This document shows, one piece after another, positions 36,874 to 46,955 of a stretch of 64,000 nucleotides of DNA. The translations under genes and the position numbers were made by a program. The stretch lies in NCBI GenBank assembly GCA_900169235.1, contig FWCC01000090.1, forward strand, positions 86,418 through 150,417. Reading direction: 5' to 3'. The notes under the pieces were generated by a model. The model did not search any database. It was given only the letters and a program-made list of their open reading frames with translations, and was not told where the DNA came from. How positions within the stretch are numbered: the first letter of the stretch is position 1; every line of letters begins with the position of its first letter. The stretch comes from Zarea fungicola (lineage: Eukaryota; Ascomycota; Sordariomycetes; Hypocreales; Cordycipitaceae).

Positions 36874-37540
36874 TGTGGCGGCTGTGTGTGAATGCTATTC
36901 GGGGACAAGAAAATACAAGGAACTGGCGAGATGCGCCTCGGCGAGCCGTCGGCTAGAGGAGTGCGGAGGTTTCGTCAATTGGTTCGCCGTGGTATCTATA
37001 TGAGATATTGTTGTAGTGTTGCAGATTTTTTCGTGTCAAGGTGGGTGAGGGAATTGAAAATTGGCAGTCCAGATGTATAAGGATGAAGCTTGATATTCTG
37101 GGTATCGCAACTTTTGGAGTTGCACGTCGTGCACCCCACTAGAGCTTGGCCCTGTCATAATATTGTTTCACCACCACAAGACGCATTTTTGGTATCAAAA
37201 TACGTATCAGAGCTCAATGCACAAACCAATACCCAAAAACCAAATTTTACAACAAGTATACCCCGAGGTGAAGCCATGATTATTGATTTTAGATTGTAGC
37301 TGCGATGTAGGGTAGCAGACACGTCCCGATAAAATCCCGGCCAGGAACAAGCTTCCACGCTAAACCCGAAGAGATTCATTGCATCCTGGCAAAAAAAAGG
37401 ACCTGCATCAAGAAGAACCACTTGTAAAGACGTCCCCATTTACTGTACCCTTTTCCAGCAACGGCTTTTTCATTCCCTTGGTTGTCGGCCTCTCACCACG
37501 GCTGTTCGGGGTGACAGTAACGTAATCGAATACTGAAAAA
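36874..37540. promoter_or_regulatory. Divergent promoter region CIA30 / MBA1-like gene
   Basis: A 667-bp spacer between two divergent start codons, both for predicted mitochondrial proteins. Shared regulation is possible but no site was identified. No coding sequence is seen. Confidence 0.5.
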
Positions 37541-38621
37541 ATGGCGCGGTCAACGATAATGGCCTCGACGGCCATGGCAGCGTTTGGTCGGCCGGCCACA
37601 AGGCGTGCCTGCATCATAGCTGCGCAGCGAAGCTCAATGGCCGTGCCGGCGAGTACACGTACCTATGCCCAAATCTCGCGCAACAGAATTGAGAGGTCCA
37701 TGGCCAACCAGAACAAGATGGGCATGAGACAGGCGCAAAAGGAGCAGACCATGTCTGAGATGCAAAAGGCGGCGGCGCAAGAAGTGTTTAGAGATGGAGG
37801 TGGCCCTCTGTTCCCTGGTACGTTGAGCCACGCAAATGGGGCTATTTTACCCTGATATACAAGAAGAAATCTGTCTAACTGCTTCATTTGATTAAAAAGG
37901 CACCTTCATCGCCCTCCCCCTCTCGCTCGTCCCCAAGTCGCCCGCCGAGTTTATCCAGTACCAGTGGTGGCGCGCCAAGAGCTGGGCGCAGTGCACGCTC
38001 TCCATGCTCACCATCAAGCTGCAGTCGATGCCCGGGTGGACGACGCGGCCGCTGTACAAAGCGCACCGGTCCAAGATCCCGCCGACGGCCAAGGCCATGT
38101 ACCGGGAGATGCTCGAGGCCTTTGCGGCGGGCGACAAGCGGACGCTGGAGCGGCTGTGCATGCCCACGTTTGCCAAGCAGCTCAACGCGGCGATTGACAA
38201 GCGCAGCACCAAGGAGGAGGTGCGGTTCGAGCAGGTCAAGGACACGCGGCGGCTGTTTTACCCGCGGCTGGCGAGCCACCTCATCCACGGCGTCAACCCG
38301 CACGACAAGACGCAGCTGACGGAGCAGGCGGTGGTGGCGCTGTCATCGATGCAGCAGCTGTCGAGGCACGTCAGGGGCACGGGGGAGACGGTGCCGGGCA
38401 GTCTGCGGCTGCAGGACAAGATTGAGTACGTGGTGCTCGCGAGGCAGTCGGACACGGCGACATACCAGGGGACGCCGTGGCGCATATGGGGCACGACGAC
38501 GGCGACGACGGCCAAGGCGTATCGGGAGGAGCTGTACGTGATTGAGAAGGAGACGGCGCACAGGGCGGGGTGGAAGCCCAAGGCGCAGGGCGAGACGGCC
38601 AAGACGGAGACGCCTAAATGA
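37541..38621 (+). CDS. MBA1: MBA1/mL45-like mitochondrial ribosome receptor
   Basis: Two exons, 37541-37817 and 37900-38621, joined by an 82-nt intron; 332 residues. The N-terminus (MARSTIMASTAMAAFGRPAT RRAC) is basic and hydroxylated, typical of a mitochondrial presequence. After the splice the protein reads FPGTFIALPLSLVP, then a Tim44-like fold region (PTAKAMYREMLEAFAAGDKR, RLASHLIHGVNPHDK, VVLARQSDTATYQGTPWRIW). Mba1 tethers mitoribosomes to the inner membrane and assists insertion of mitochondrially made proteins. The call rests on overall pattern rather than a diagnostic motif. GC content is clearly higher in exon two. Confidence 0.75.
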
Positions 38622-38642
38622 GCAAGGTGAGCTGCGTTGGGC

Positions 38643-38830
38643 AAGAGAGCATGCTGGTGAGGAGTTGAAAATGAATGAATCAAGAGAGCATGTTGGTTCA
38701 GGATATGAAAAAGAATGGGCCAAAAGAGCATGTCAGTTCGGGAGTTGAAAATGAATGGACCAAGAGTGCATTCTGGTTCAGGAGTTGAAAATGAATGATC
38801 CAGGAGAGAAGATGGAGCATGCTGGTTGAG
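38643..38830. repeat. Minisatellite, about 39-nt unit, 4-5 copies
   Basis: Units share AGAGAGCATGTTGGTTCAGG followed by AGTTGAAAATGAATGRNCCA. Copies begin near 38643, 38682, 38723 and 38761, with a partial copy ending near 38830. It starts just after the MBA1-like stop codon, so at least part lies in the 3' untranslated region. Confidence 0.85.
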
Positions 38831-38938
38831 ATGACCACATCATGTATACTAGGATGGCATGTATATTCCGGAAAGCGATGGGATTATTTTTTGTACTATA
38901 TAACAACAGTGTGCGGCATGAAGAAAGTGCCAAATAAA

Positions 38939-39170
38939 GCCCGCATCTCCCAAGAAGCTGAATAAATAAATAGTCTGGATGCAAGACTATTTACACTATT
39001 TCAGCCACATCTCCCAAGAAGCTGAATAAATAAGAATAGCCCTGGGTACAAGACTATTTACAAGTATTTCGCCACGCATCTCCTAAGAAAGTTGAAATGA
39101 ACAATAATAGCCATGGGTACAGGACTATTTACAAGTATTTCGCCACGAATCTCCCAGCAAAAGCTGAAAG
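38939..39170. repeat. Minisatellite, about 63-nt unit, 3-4 copies
   Basis: Units contain CATCTCCCAAGAAGCTGAAT, then a AATAGCC(C/A)TGGGTACA element, then GACTATTTACAAGTATTTCG. Copies begin near 38941, 39005, 39076 and 39148. It is unrelated in sequence to the minisatellite 110 bp to the left. Confidence 0.85.
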
Positions 39171-39343
39171 ATATGAGAACACCCTACGGGCAGACAGACT
39201 CTTTATATTTTCACCAGGATTAGACAGGTTGTTGAGTCACACCACTCGACAAACCAAACTACCAACACCAACCACTAAACAACAAGTTTCACGTTGCCGT
39301 CTATAGATTACTTTCTACTCATTTCGTCATTTCGTCGTTGAGA

Positions 39344-41735
39344 TTAAAAGAACTTGCCAGGCTGGCTGGAGATGCTCTCCTCGACATACTCGCCGTCGCT
39401 GGCCAGCGGACCGGCAGCCTCGACCGGCCTGTCCAGGGCATCAAAGACGCCGCCAGTGACCCTAGCCCTGACAAACTGAAACCCGAGGCGAAGCGCGAGG
39501 GCAATGAAGCCCCAGACCAGGCCACCGACGGGGGCGGCCACAAAGGCGCCAAAGACGGACCAGTCGTCGGCGTAGAGGCCGTCCTCGAGGAGCATGAGGC
39601 GTGCGCCCTGGTACGCGTCGCCGTAGTACGCGGCGCCAAAGATGAAGACGGTAAAGAGCCCGCCGAGCGAGCCAACGACAAACTCGAAGCCCCTCCAGAA
39701 CCAAAACTGGGGCACCAGCCCGAGACACAGGACGGGGATGGCGGCGGAGGAGATGAGGTCCGAGATGAGGAAGATTTGCAGGATGGAGGGGGCCTTGAGG
39801 GCGAGGACGACGACGGGGACGATGATGAGGACGACGAGGGCGCGAATGTACCAGATGTTGAGGCGGTTGCGGAAGAGGTCGTTGGAGGCGGAGGAGACCA
39901 TGGCGGACTGGAGCGAGTCAAAGGCGGCGACGCTGAGGGAGACGACCATGACGAGGACGATGCCGACGACCCAGCTGGGGAGCTGCTCGAGGAGGACGAA
40001 GAAGGCGAGGGAGCCGGCCTGCGGGGGGTCGCCGGGCCAGGCCCCCGACCAGGCGGCGATGAGGCCCGTGGCGCCGACGAGGGTGAGGATGCAGAGGGTG
40101 ATGACGGTGGCGACGGAGACGGCGACGCGCAGGTCCTTGTCCGTCTTGGAGGAGAAGGTGCGGAGCCAAAAGTTGGAGAGGAAAAAGTCATTGGTGAGGA
40201 CGGCGACGGGGAGGATGTAGAGGAGCTGCCAGCCGAGGAGGCTCCCCTTTGTGAGGCCGGAGGAGTCGATGAGTTCGGTTTTAATCTCCGTCTTGACGCC
40301 AATGGTGATGGTGGCGATGATGATGAGGCCGACGACCATGGCGCCTTGGATGACGTCGGTGAGGAACGAGATCTTGAAGCCGCCGAGGGAGGTGTAGATT
40401 GTGGTGACGGCGCACTGGACAATGATGATGGGCAGGCCGTTGAGGCCGGTGAGGGTGGTGACGACCTGGCCGATGGCGGAGAGCTCGGCGACCATGTAGA
40501 GGAAGAGGGTGACGAGGGTGAGGAAGCTGAGGAAGAGCATGCCCGCGGTGCCGAAGCGCTGCCTGGTCCACTCGGTGAGGACGAAGCCGTCGGGGCATTT
40601 GCGGCGGATGATGGGGCCGAGGTAGCCAAAGACGAGCAGGGGCAGGGCGGAGGCGAGGGCGTAGATGACGACGCCCTGGACGCCGGTGATGGTGGCCAGC
40701 TCCGGGTAGGAGAAGAGGATGCCGGAACCGAGGGCTGGGGGTTGTTAGTTTTGATAAGGATGCCTCTCGCAGGGGATGGGATAGCAAGAGGAAGAATGAA
40801 GGGAGGGACATTGGAGCGGCAGCACGTTTCTCACGCAAGCATTAACTTGATCGAGTATCACGGTATAATCTCAGCCTTGCTTCTCCGCCAGAGGGCATCT
40901 CCCAGGTGATTTCTGGTTGGAAAGAAACAACTGGGTTGGATGCCGGTCTTTGGCTCTCAGCGCAGCGCCCGTAGTGAGCCGCATCCTCTCTCCCCGCAGA
41001 GAATGTTTGTTTGTTGACGAGGCCCAAGAGTTTAGAAACCAGTGGACCACCCCTGAAGTAGACGGTAAACGGGAGAGGATGTTGTACATGCCCCGGGTTA
41101 GCATGGCGCATGTGCTTTGGTGTTGACCTCTGCACAGCGGCCATTATCAACAACAATGTTTCTCAACGAGGGTCGAGAAGGCGAAAGAGATATTCTAGTA
41201 GAGTACGAACCTGTATCAAGATGTTTGCTCGATGGTTGACACTGTTGCAGTCAAGCAAGGACCGCTAGCCGTGCGCGCCGTTGATGGCAGTTAATGGCCG
41301 TTGAAGTCGGTTTTGTCATGGTAGATTTGCTGCTACCGCTCCGGAGGAGGAAGAAGAGAATCGAAGCTTGTAGGAGCCAAATAGCCTTTACTCACCAGAG
41401 GCGATGAAGTTGAGAGCAAGGGGAAAGGCTACGCATTTGTTAGTATATTTTTGAGAACCTAGACACAATCCACCAGCCGCTGTTCAAAGTAGCGCCATGA
41501 AGCAGGTTGATTTCTGACCAGTCTGAGTGCCGTTGCTGGACAAAAAGTCCGTCTTGGCCTGGTTTCGCAACTTCCAAGCAATACCAGTTCCCATGACGCT
41601 GTTGTTGGGAGTGAATGTTAGTGTAATGCCCAGACAGGCTGCAGGTGAGGGCGCAGTAAAAGGCAAAACGTACAGAAAGACGGCATAGGTGAGGTAGATG
41701 ACGGCGTTGGACGCCTGAAACGATGGTTGACCCAT
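39344..41735 (-). CDS. Sodium:solute symporter (SSS family, DUR3-like)
   Basis: Four exons on the minus strand: 41674-41735, 41519-41598, 41396-41428 and 39344-40734; 521 residues, all junctions in frame. The protein is almost wholly membrane-embedded, with about thirteen hydrophobic segments. The first unwound helix of the LeuT-type core is seen in FIASALGSGILFSYPELA, and GFVLTEWTRQRFG and TSLGGFKISFLTDVIQG are characteristic of the SSS family. Members move urea, proline, pantothenate or similar solutes with Na+ or H+; fungal DUR3 urea transporters are relatives but longer. Substrate unknown. The last intron is 661 nt, and the final exon is very GC-rich, which produces long spurious frames on the opposite strand. 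Confidence 0.85.
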
Positions 41736-42874
41736 TCTTGGCGATGTAGCCGTATAGAGATGACTAGATGGCCTTTTTAACTGTCCAAACAGAAAACGGT
41801 ACAGTAACGGCGCAGAAGTATCGGGATGAAAGGTTCATTTATTGTCGGAGAAGCAAAGGTGGGAAAACTTTTTGGTCTTTGGCGAGGATCCGGTCAACGG
41901 AGATTGCTGAGGGCTGAAAAACAACTACCGGCTGACCAGTTATACCTGATTAGGCTACCTTGTGGCTGTCCCCCACTCAGGGCTCCTCTTGTCGTCACTA
42001 TATGAGCAATAGAGACATCTTTAGCCATACAATACTCTGTAGCCAGAAGTAAAGTGCCAGTAGGCGAGCAATAACGCGGATAAAGGTATCAGTAACGGCT
42101 GTCAAGAATGAGGTGACAATAACAACAGCAACAGCAACAATACCGGAAACAACAATAGAAGAGCGCTGGCAACAGCAACAACGTTAGTACACAAGATTGA
42201 GATCCCCGGCCCTGAACCACCAATAGCGAGTCGACCGTTGTACCTGCAAACTGCCTGAAGCCATCGCAGCCTCTGTATTGAGTACAGGTTCTGCACAAAC
42301 CGTGGGCCCCAAATGTCTTGGATTAACTTGATTAGCGGCTTTCACCGCTTGTCAACGGCAACTAATATCAACGCCAGCGCCATCGTATCCACGTAGAAAG
42401 CTGCAGCAGCGGGGCACACAGCCTGACAGGACCAAAAATCCCAGCAGAGCCATTGAGAGTGGTGCAACTGCTGGCCTCAGCTGAGTGTCTCCCTGGTAGT
42501 TAAGTGACTAGACAGGCCTGCTCTCCTCACACGCAACCCACGCACGCCCCATACTGGTACCCTGTTGACTTGTTACTCCAACTACACCGTAACTTGTATG
42601 TACATGGTCATCCTTGCAGCAATTTCCAGTTCTGCTCAGGAATCAGCAACGTCGACTGCCCCAACAGAACCGATACACCATTAATTGCACGTCTAGCAAA
42701 GCAGCAGCAACGCCCGCCACGTCATGAATCAAATTTCGAAACCTTGGCCTCTTTCCGGCGGCAGAAGCCATCAACAGCGACTAACAAGAAGATATCCACA
42801 ACGTAACAACGTCGATACAAACATCAAATCTGGATCAGCTTGATCCCACCTGGCCTTCAAACTATCCAACTGCC
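41736..42874. other. Spacer between symporter and ankyrin gene
   Basis: About 1.1 kb holding the symporter promoter and the ankyrin-gene 3' end. A CAA/CAG-rich simple stretch lies at about 42115-42185. A 100-codon plus frame at 42504-42806 has no recognisable features. Confidence 0.5.
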
Positions 42875-44290
42875 CTAATATAATTCTGCGGGAATATCTA
42901 CCCTGTCCAGTGGGGTGGTAGCATTGTTACACGCAATGGCTAGCTCGAGCGGTAGCTTGCCGTGCTTGTCCTTGATATCCACAGCCATACCAACCTCCTC
43001 TTTGAGATAGCTAATCACTACATGGTTGCACCGACTCGCGGCGGCATGCATTGCTGTCCATCCATTGTTATCCTTTGCATTGACGCTAGCGCCAGCCTCC
43101 ACGAGATACCTTATTACCGATCCGTCCCTGTCACCCCACGACGCGGCCGAGTGAATTGCTGTCTGCCCCTCGTCATCTCTCGCCTCCAAGTTAGCACCAG
43201 CCTCCTCCACAAGATACGCTACCATGGTCATTTTGCCATCCTCTGCGGCTACATGTAGTGGTGTTTTGCCCAGTCTATTCTTTGCATCGACGCTGCCACC
43301 CATCTCCTTGAGCAACTCCACCGTGCTCTTAGTTCCATGCCACACAGCCAAGTGCATTACCGTCATCCAGCCCTTGTCCTGTGTGCCACAGCGAGCGCTC
43401 TCCGACTTCTTCTTGATCACCTCCATCATTGCCCTCAACACCGCCTGGTGGTCCCGGAGTACTGCCCATCCAACCAAAGTCCCCAGGTGGTCAGTTTCCG
43501 CATCGATTACCTTGGCTGGAGCAATGTTCGCCATTAAGAGCAACACCTTCTCTTGAAGCTCGTGGTTGAGTTCCTTCCTGTCGAGTAGAAGGCTAGCAGC
43601 CGAATAGTGCCCTTTCGCTGCCGCCCAATGTAACGCAGTGCAGCCGTGCCTGTCCTTCGCCGCAGCGTCGGCCGTCCTTTTCAATAACTCCTCCAATGTC
43701 CGCGTCTGGGCACAAAAAGCGGCCCAGTGCAGCGCTGTCTTGCCATCCACATCTCTCTCCTCGTCAATCCTGGCACCATGTGACAGGAGAGTCTTCACTG
43801 CGCCTTCATTCCCACTTCTTGCCGCATAGTGTAGTGGCGTTCGCTTGCAGTCGTCCGACAAGGAGATGAATTCCGGATTTGAGCACAACAGCCCTAGCAT
43901 GGCGTCGCTGCCTCTGTCCACAACCTCGTGAAGGGCGGTTCGGCCATGTCTATCGCGTGAACCGATGCATCCACTACCCTTGCGCAGGAAAGCTTCTGCA
44001 ATGGCTGTGTCTTGACGCTGGACCGCGTAGTGCATCGCAGGCTTCCCCAGACAATCTTGTATGTCGATCCTGGCCTCGTGTTGGTCAAGTAATGCTTCAA
44101 CCAAAACGGGGTGCCCGTTGATTGCGGCCCAGTGCAATGGCGTCTTGCCGTCACCGTCTTTGGCGTTGATGCTCTTCTCATCCTCGCCAATCAGTTTTTG
44201 GAGCAGGTCAACGTTCCCAGCCGCTGCGGCCTTGTGTATGTCCACCACATCCGCTCGGCTGCGCCTTTTAAGCTTCCAAACGGGCGACAT
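42875..44290 (-). CDS. Ankyrin repeat protein
   Basis: A single exon of 471 residues on the minus strand. After a basic N-terminus (MSPVWKLKRRSRADVVDIHK) there are about twelve ankyrin repeats with regular cores such as GKTPLHWAAINGH, GRTALHEVVDRG and GWTAMHAAASR, running almost to the C-terminus. There is no NACHT, kinase or membrane domain, so it is probably a cytosolic binding scaffold; the partner is unknown. The repeats lie 36 kb from the NACHT-ankyrin gene and are more regular than those, so the two are not obvious recent duplicates. Confidence 0.88.
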   Translation of the reverse strand: MSPVWKLKRRSRADVVDIHKAAAAGNVDLLQKLIGEDEKSINAKDGDGKTPLHWAAINGHPVLVEALLDQHEARIDIQDCLGKPAMHYAVQRQDTAIAEAFLRKGSGCIGSRDRHGRTALHEVVDRGSDAMLGLLCSNPEFISLSDDCKRTPLHYAARSGNEGAVKTLLSHGARIDEERDVDGKTALHWAAFCAQTRTLEELLKRTADAAAKDRHGCTALHWAAAKGHYSAASLLLDRKELNHELQEKVLLLMANIAPAKVIDAETDHLGTLVGWAVLRDHQAVLRAMMEVIKKKSESARCGTQDKGWMTVMHLAVWHGTKSTVELLKEMGGSVDAKNRLGKTPLHVAAEDGKMTMVAYLVEEAGANLEARDDEGQTAIHSAASWGDRDGSVIRYLVEAGASVNAKDNNGWTAMHAAASRCNHVVISYLKEEVGMAVDIKDKHGKLPLELAIACNNATTPLDRVDIPAELY

Positions 44291-45072
44291 TGTGAAGGAA
44301 AAGACACAAAAATTTAGAAAAAAGGAATTTCCCTTAAAAAAATAATTGAAAAAGAAAAATAGCAGAAGGGATGCTTAATGCCTAATAGAGAGAGGACTCT
44401 ATGAAAAGTGCAAAACCACAATTTTAGGTCTAGATAGGCCGATGGCAATTTGCTAGCCTCTTCTGCTACATTGCCTTACTGCCCAAAGGCTTTGTTTTTG
44501 AGCATGACCGTCTAGCCCGAGACATAATCGTCTGGAACCTTGCATTCGTCCCTCCCGGCCATCAACCACATTCACGGGCCTGCATACACGAAACAATGTA
44601 CGGGGTAATGTAACCCAGGCTTGGAGATTGCCGCTCAGCTGAAGCGCCCAGAGCATCCAACCAGAACTGCCCTCCGTGTGTGGCCAACGCATGTTGCTGC
44701 TCTCTTGGCAGCTTTCAGCCGCTCCCCAGCTATTTTTGGTAACCTACATGTATCACTGTTACCCAGCAATCCTGCGGGCCGTCCCAGTGTGGCCAATGCA
44801 TGTTTCTTCCTGGCAGCTTTCAGCAGCTCTCCATCTATTTTTGGTAGCTATACCTTTCATTGTTGCCCAGCACTCGTCCAGGCCGCCGCAGTTCCTGCTC
44901 AATCGCCTTTTTTGATAAGCAAAGCCAATAAAGGCTGCTGGGTAGACACTAGGTAGTATTAAATTCAATGGCATGAGGAAGCCTCATTGCTTTCATTCAT
45001 CCAACTAGTGGTCACCTCGCCGAAAACCAAACAACGGCTCCGAGTCCACAAACTTGGAGGAGTCGTGCTGTA
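44291..45072. other. Spacer with tandem duplication
   Basis: Divergent spacer between the ankyrin gene and the broken membrane-protein gene. It holds the 109-bp tandem duplication listed separately and an A-rich leader (44317-44360) upstream of the ankyrin start. No gene is seen. Confidence 0.5.
44678..44890. repeat. Tandem duplication, about 109-nt unit
   Basis: Two diverged copies, 44678-44786 and 44787-44890. Both read GTGTGGCCAA(C/T)GCATGTT, TGGCAGCTTTCAGC, CTATTTTTGGTA, GTT(A/G)CCCAGCA in order. The second copy has small deletions. Confidence 0.75.
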
Positions 45073-46767
45073 ATGGCCATGATCTTGCACCTTATTTACT
45101 TGGCGTGCCTCACGTCTGCCCAAAACATCACATCTGACCCTGCCCAACCAGCCGTGGAATCTGGCTGGCAAAGCAGTCCTGGACGCCGGGGAACATTGGA
45201 CATTATCCTGGGTTGTGCGGCAACGGTTTTTGCATGCACGTGGAGCATCAACCATCTGAATGTCCCCGGGCCAAACGATGGCTTCTGGACCACTCTGCTA
45301 CGCAGCGCCAAATGGATGGCCATTACTGTCCTCTTGCCCGAGTTCATTCTGGCTCATGCAGTCTTTGAGCTCGACATGGCCAGAAACGCCAGGAAAATTG
45401 TCAATGCAAAGCTGTCGGGAAACGACCCCAACAGGGATAAGTCATCCACGTCGGGGACGAAGGAACCAAAAGATACCCGCGCGGAAATACTTACCAGCGA
45501 CACACAAGGAGTAAAACCATGTGAATGGACACTCACACACTGTTACTTTGCAAACATGGGTGGTTTATACTACCAAGAGGATTCTTTGGAGGACACGGGG
45601 GTGGTTGTGCGATTTCCACTGACCGCCTTCCAATACGCTGACCACCACGAGGCACTCCATATGCCAGCCCTAACCGAGGCTTATATCAAGGACAAGGGCA
45701 AACAGGATGCATTCGCAAAGATTGTTGCCATGGGTCAAATTCTCTATCTCTTCCTTTCTATCGGTGTAAGGCGGCAAAGGCACCTGCCATATACACAGCT
45801 GGAAGTCATAACGTTGGCCTTTGCAGTCTGCGGCATCGCGACGTACGGGTTCTACTGGTACAAGCCCCAAAACGTGAAGGTCTCTGTCAACGTGACACCG
45901 CGATCACTGCCTGACAGGAAGAACCCCCCATCGTTCCAGCCAGACCAAGAACGCTTTTGGAACATACTGACAAACCACAAGAGCGCCGAGAAGGAGACCA
46001 TAGTCGACCGCATTTACAACGATAATATCCCCAAAGAACCGTCCAGCAGTACACACACCATAATCCCGGTCCTATCGATTTTATCAGTGGGATTCAGCTG
46101 CATTCATCTCATCGCTTGGAACTTTCAATTTCCGACACATATTGAAAGTGTTCTTTGGAAGAGTGCCATTTTAGTGTCAATTATTGCTCCCGCTCTTGCG
46201 CTCGCCATGATTCCTGTCTTGCAGATCACGAAGAGGTCAGGAGACCCGCGACGCTTCATCAGCGACTGCTGCCAAGTCTTGGAAGAAATGCAATAGTACC
46301 CGTCCGACTTGAGACAGATTCACGCGTCTCAAGATGCTCTTGAAAAGGCGTGCCAGCGTCACGGTGACGAATCCAGCCGACACGTCCATTTTGAGGACAT
46401 CTTCCCGGGCGGAAACTCAGACTCCAAGTTTCGAGAGGAGGCTCTCAAGTTTGTCAACAGGGAAGCCCCGTTTGATGATCGAAGATCGCTGGAGCTGGCC
46501 GCAAGCTTTAGAAAAAACTTCAACCGACTGGCCAACCACATGGAGGGCCGCGCCACCAAGAAGCTCATGGAGAACGCAAAGACTCACACCTTTCCGCGCA
46601 GAAGTCTGCTGCCCAACTCCCTGAACCTCGCTATCCTTTACAGTACGGGCATACTATATGCAGCTTCACGGCTGGCTATTTTGGCGCTGGCGCTGGCGAG
46701 CCTGAGGTCCATGCCAGACGGGGTGTATGTGACGACCTGGACGGCAAATATCCCGAGTTTGCACTAA
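45073..46767 (+). pseudogene. Fungal multi-pass membrane protein interrupted by one in-frame TAG
   Basis: Two open segments, 45073-46293 and 46297-46767, are in the same frame and separated by one TAG at 46294-46296. Together they give a 564-codon protein of a widespread fungal family of unknown function: an N-terminal signal-like segment, FACTWSINHLNVPGP, AKWMAITVLLPEFILAHA, then WTLTHCYFANMGG, several C-terminal membrane helices, and the family's closing LASLRSMPDGVY...W...IPSLH. The family's C-terminus lies beyond the TAG, so the stop truncates it. A 42-nt in-frame intron (46276-46317) could remove the TAG but has a weak GTCTTG donor. Recent nonsense mutation is the simplest reading; rare intron, readthrough or sequencing error remain open. 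Confidence 0.7.
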
Positions 46768-46955
46768 AAAGATATCAACGTTAGTGAGAGGACTGTTTAT
46801 ACTCACTAATTATGCATTATTCTGGCAGAATACATTCAGCAGTACACTAGGCTGCCTACGACTGCTTCCTTCGCCTCCCCCCTGGTCTTGTATTTTAGTT
46901 TATAATGAATGGTGATGGCACGCAAGTTTCCATGAGTCACAACTAGATAATCCAG

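Noticed and set aside
39319..40629. Minus-strand frame of 436 codons, almost all Ser/Pro/Ala
   Set aside because: Alternate-frame shadow of the symporter exon.
39338..40909. Plus-strand frame of 523 codons, very Asp/Glu/Gly-rich
   Set aside because: It is antisense to the GC-rich last exon of the symporter; its composition is the mirror of hydrophobic codons and it has no domain.
40842..41156. 104-codon minus frame upstream of the main symporter exon
   Set aside because: It lies in the long symporter intron and has no motif; splicing around it restores the SSS core helix.
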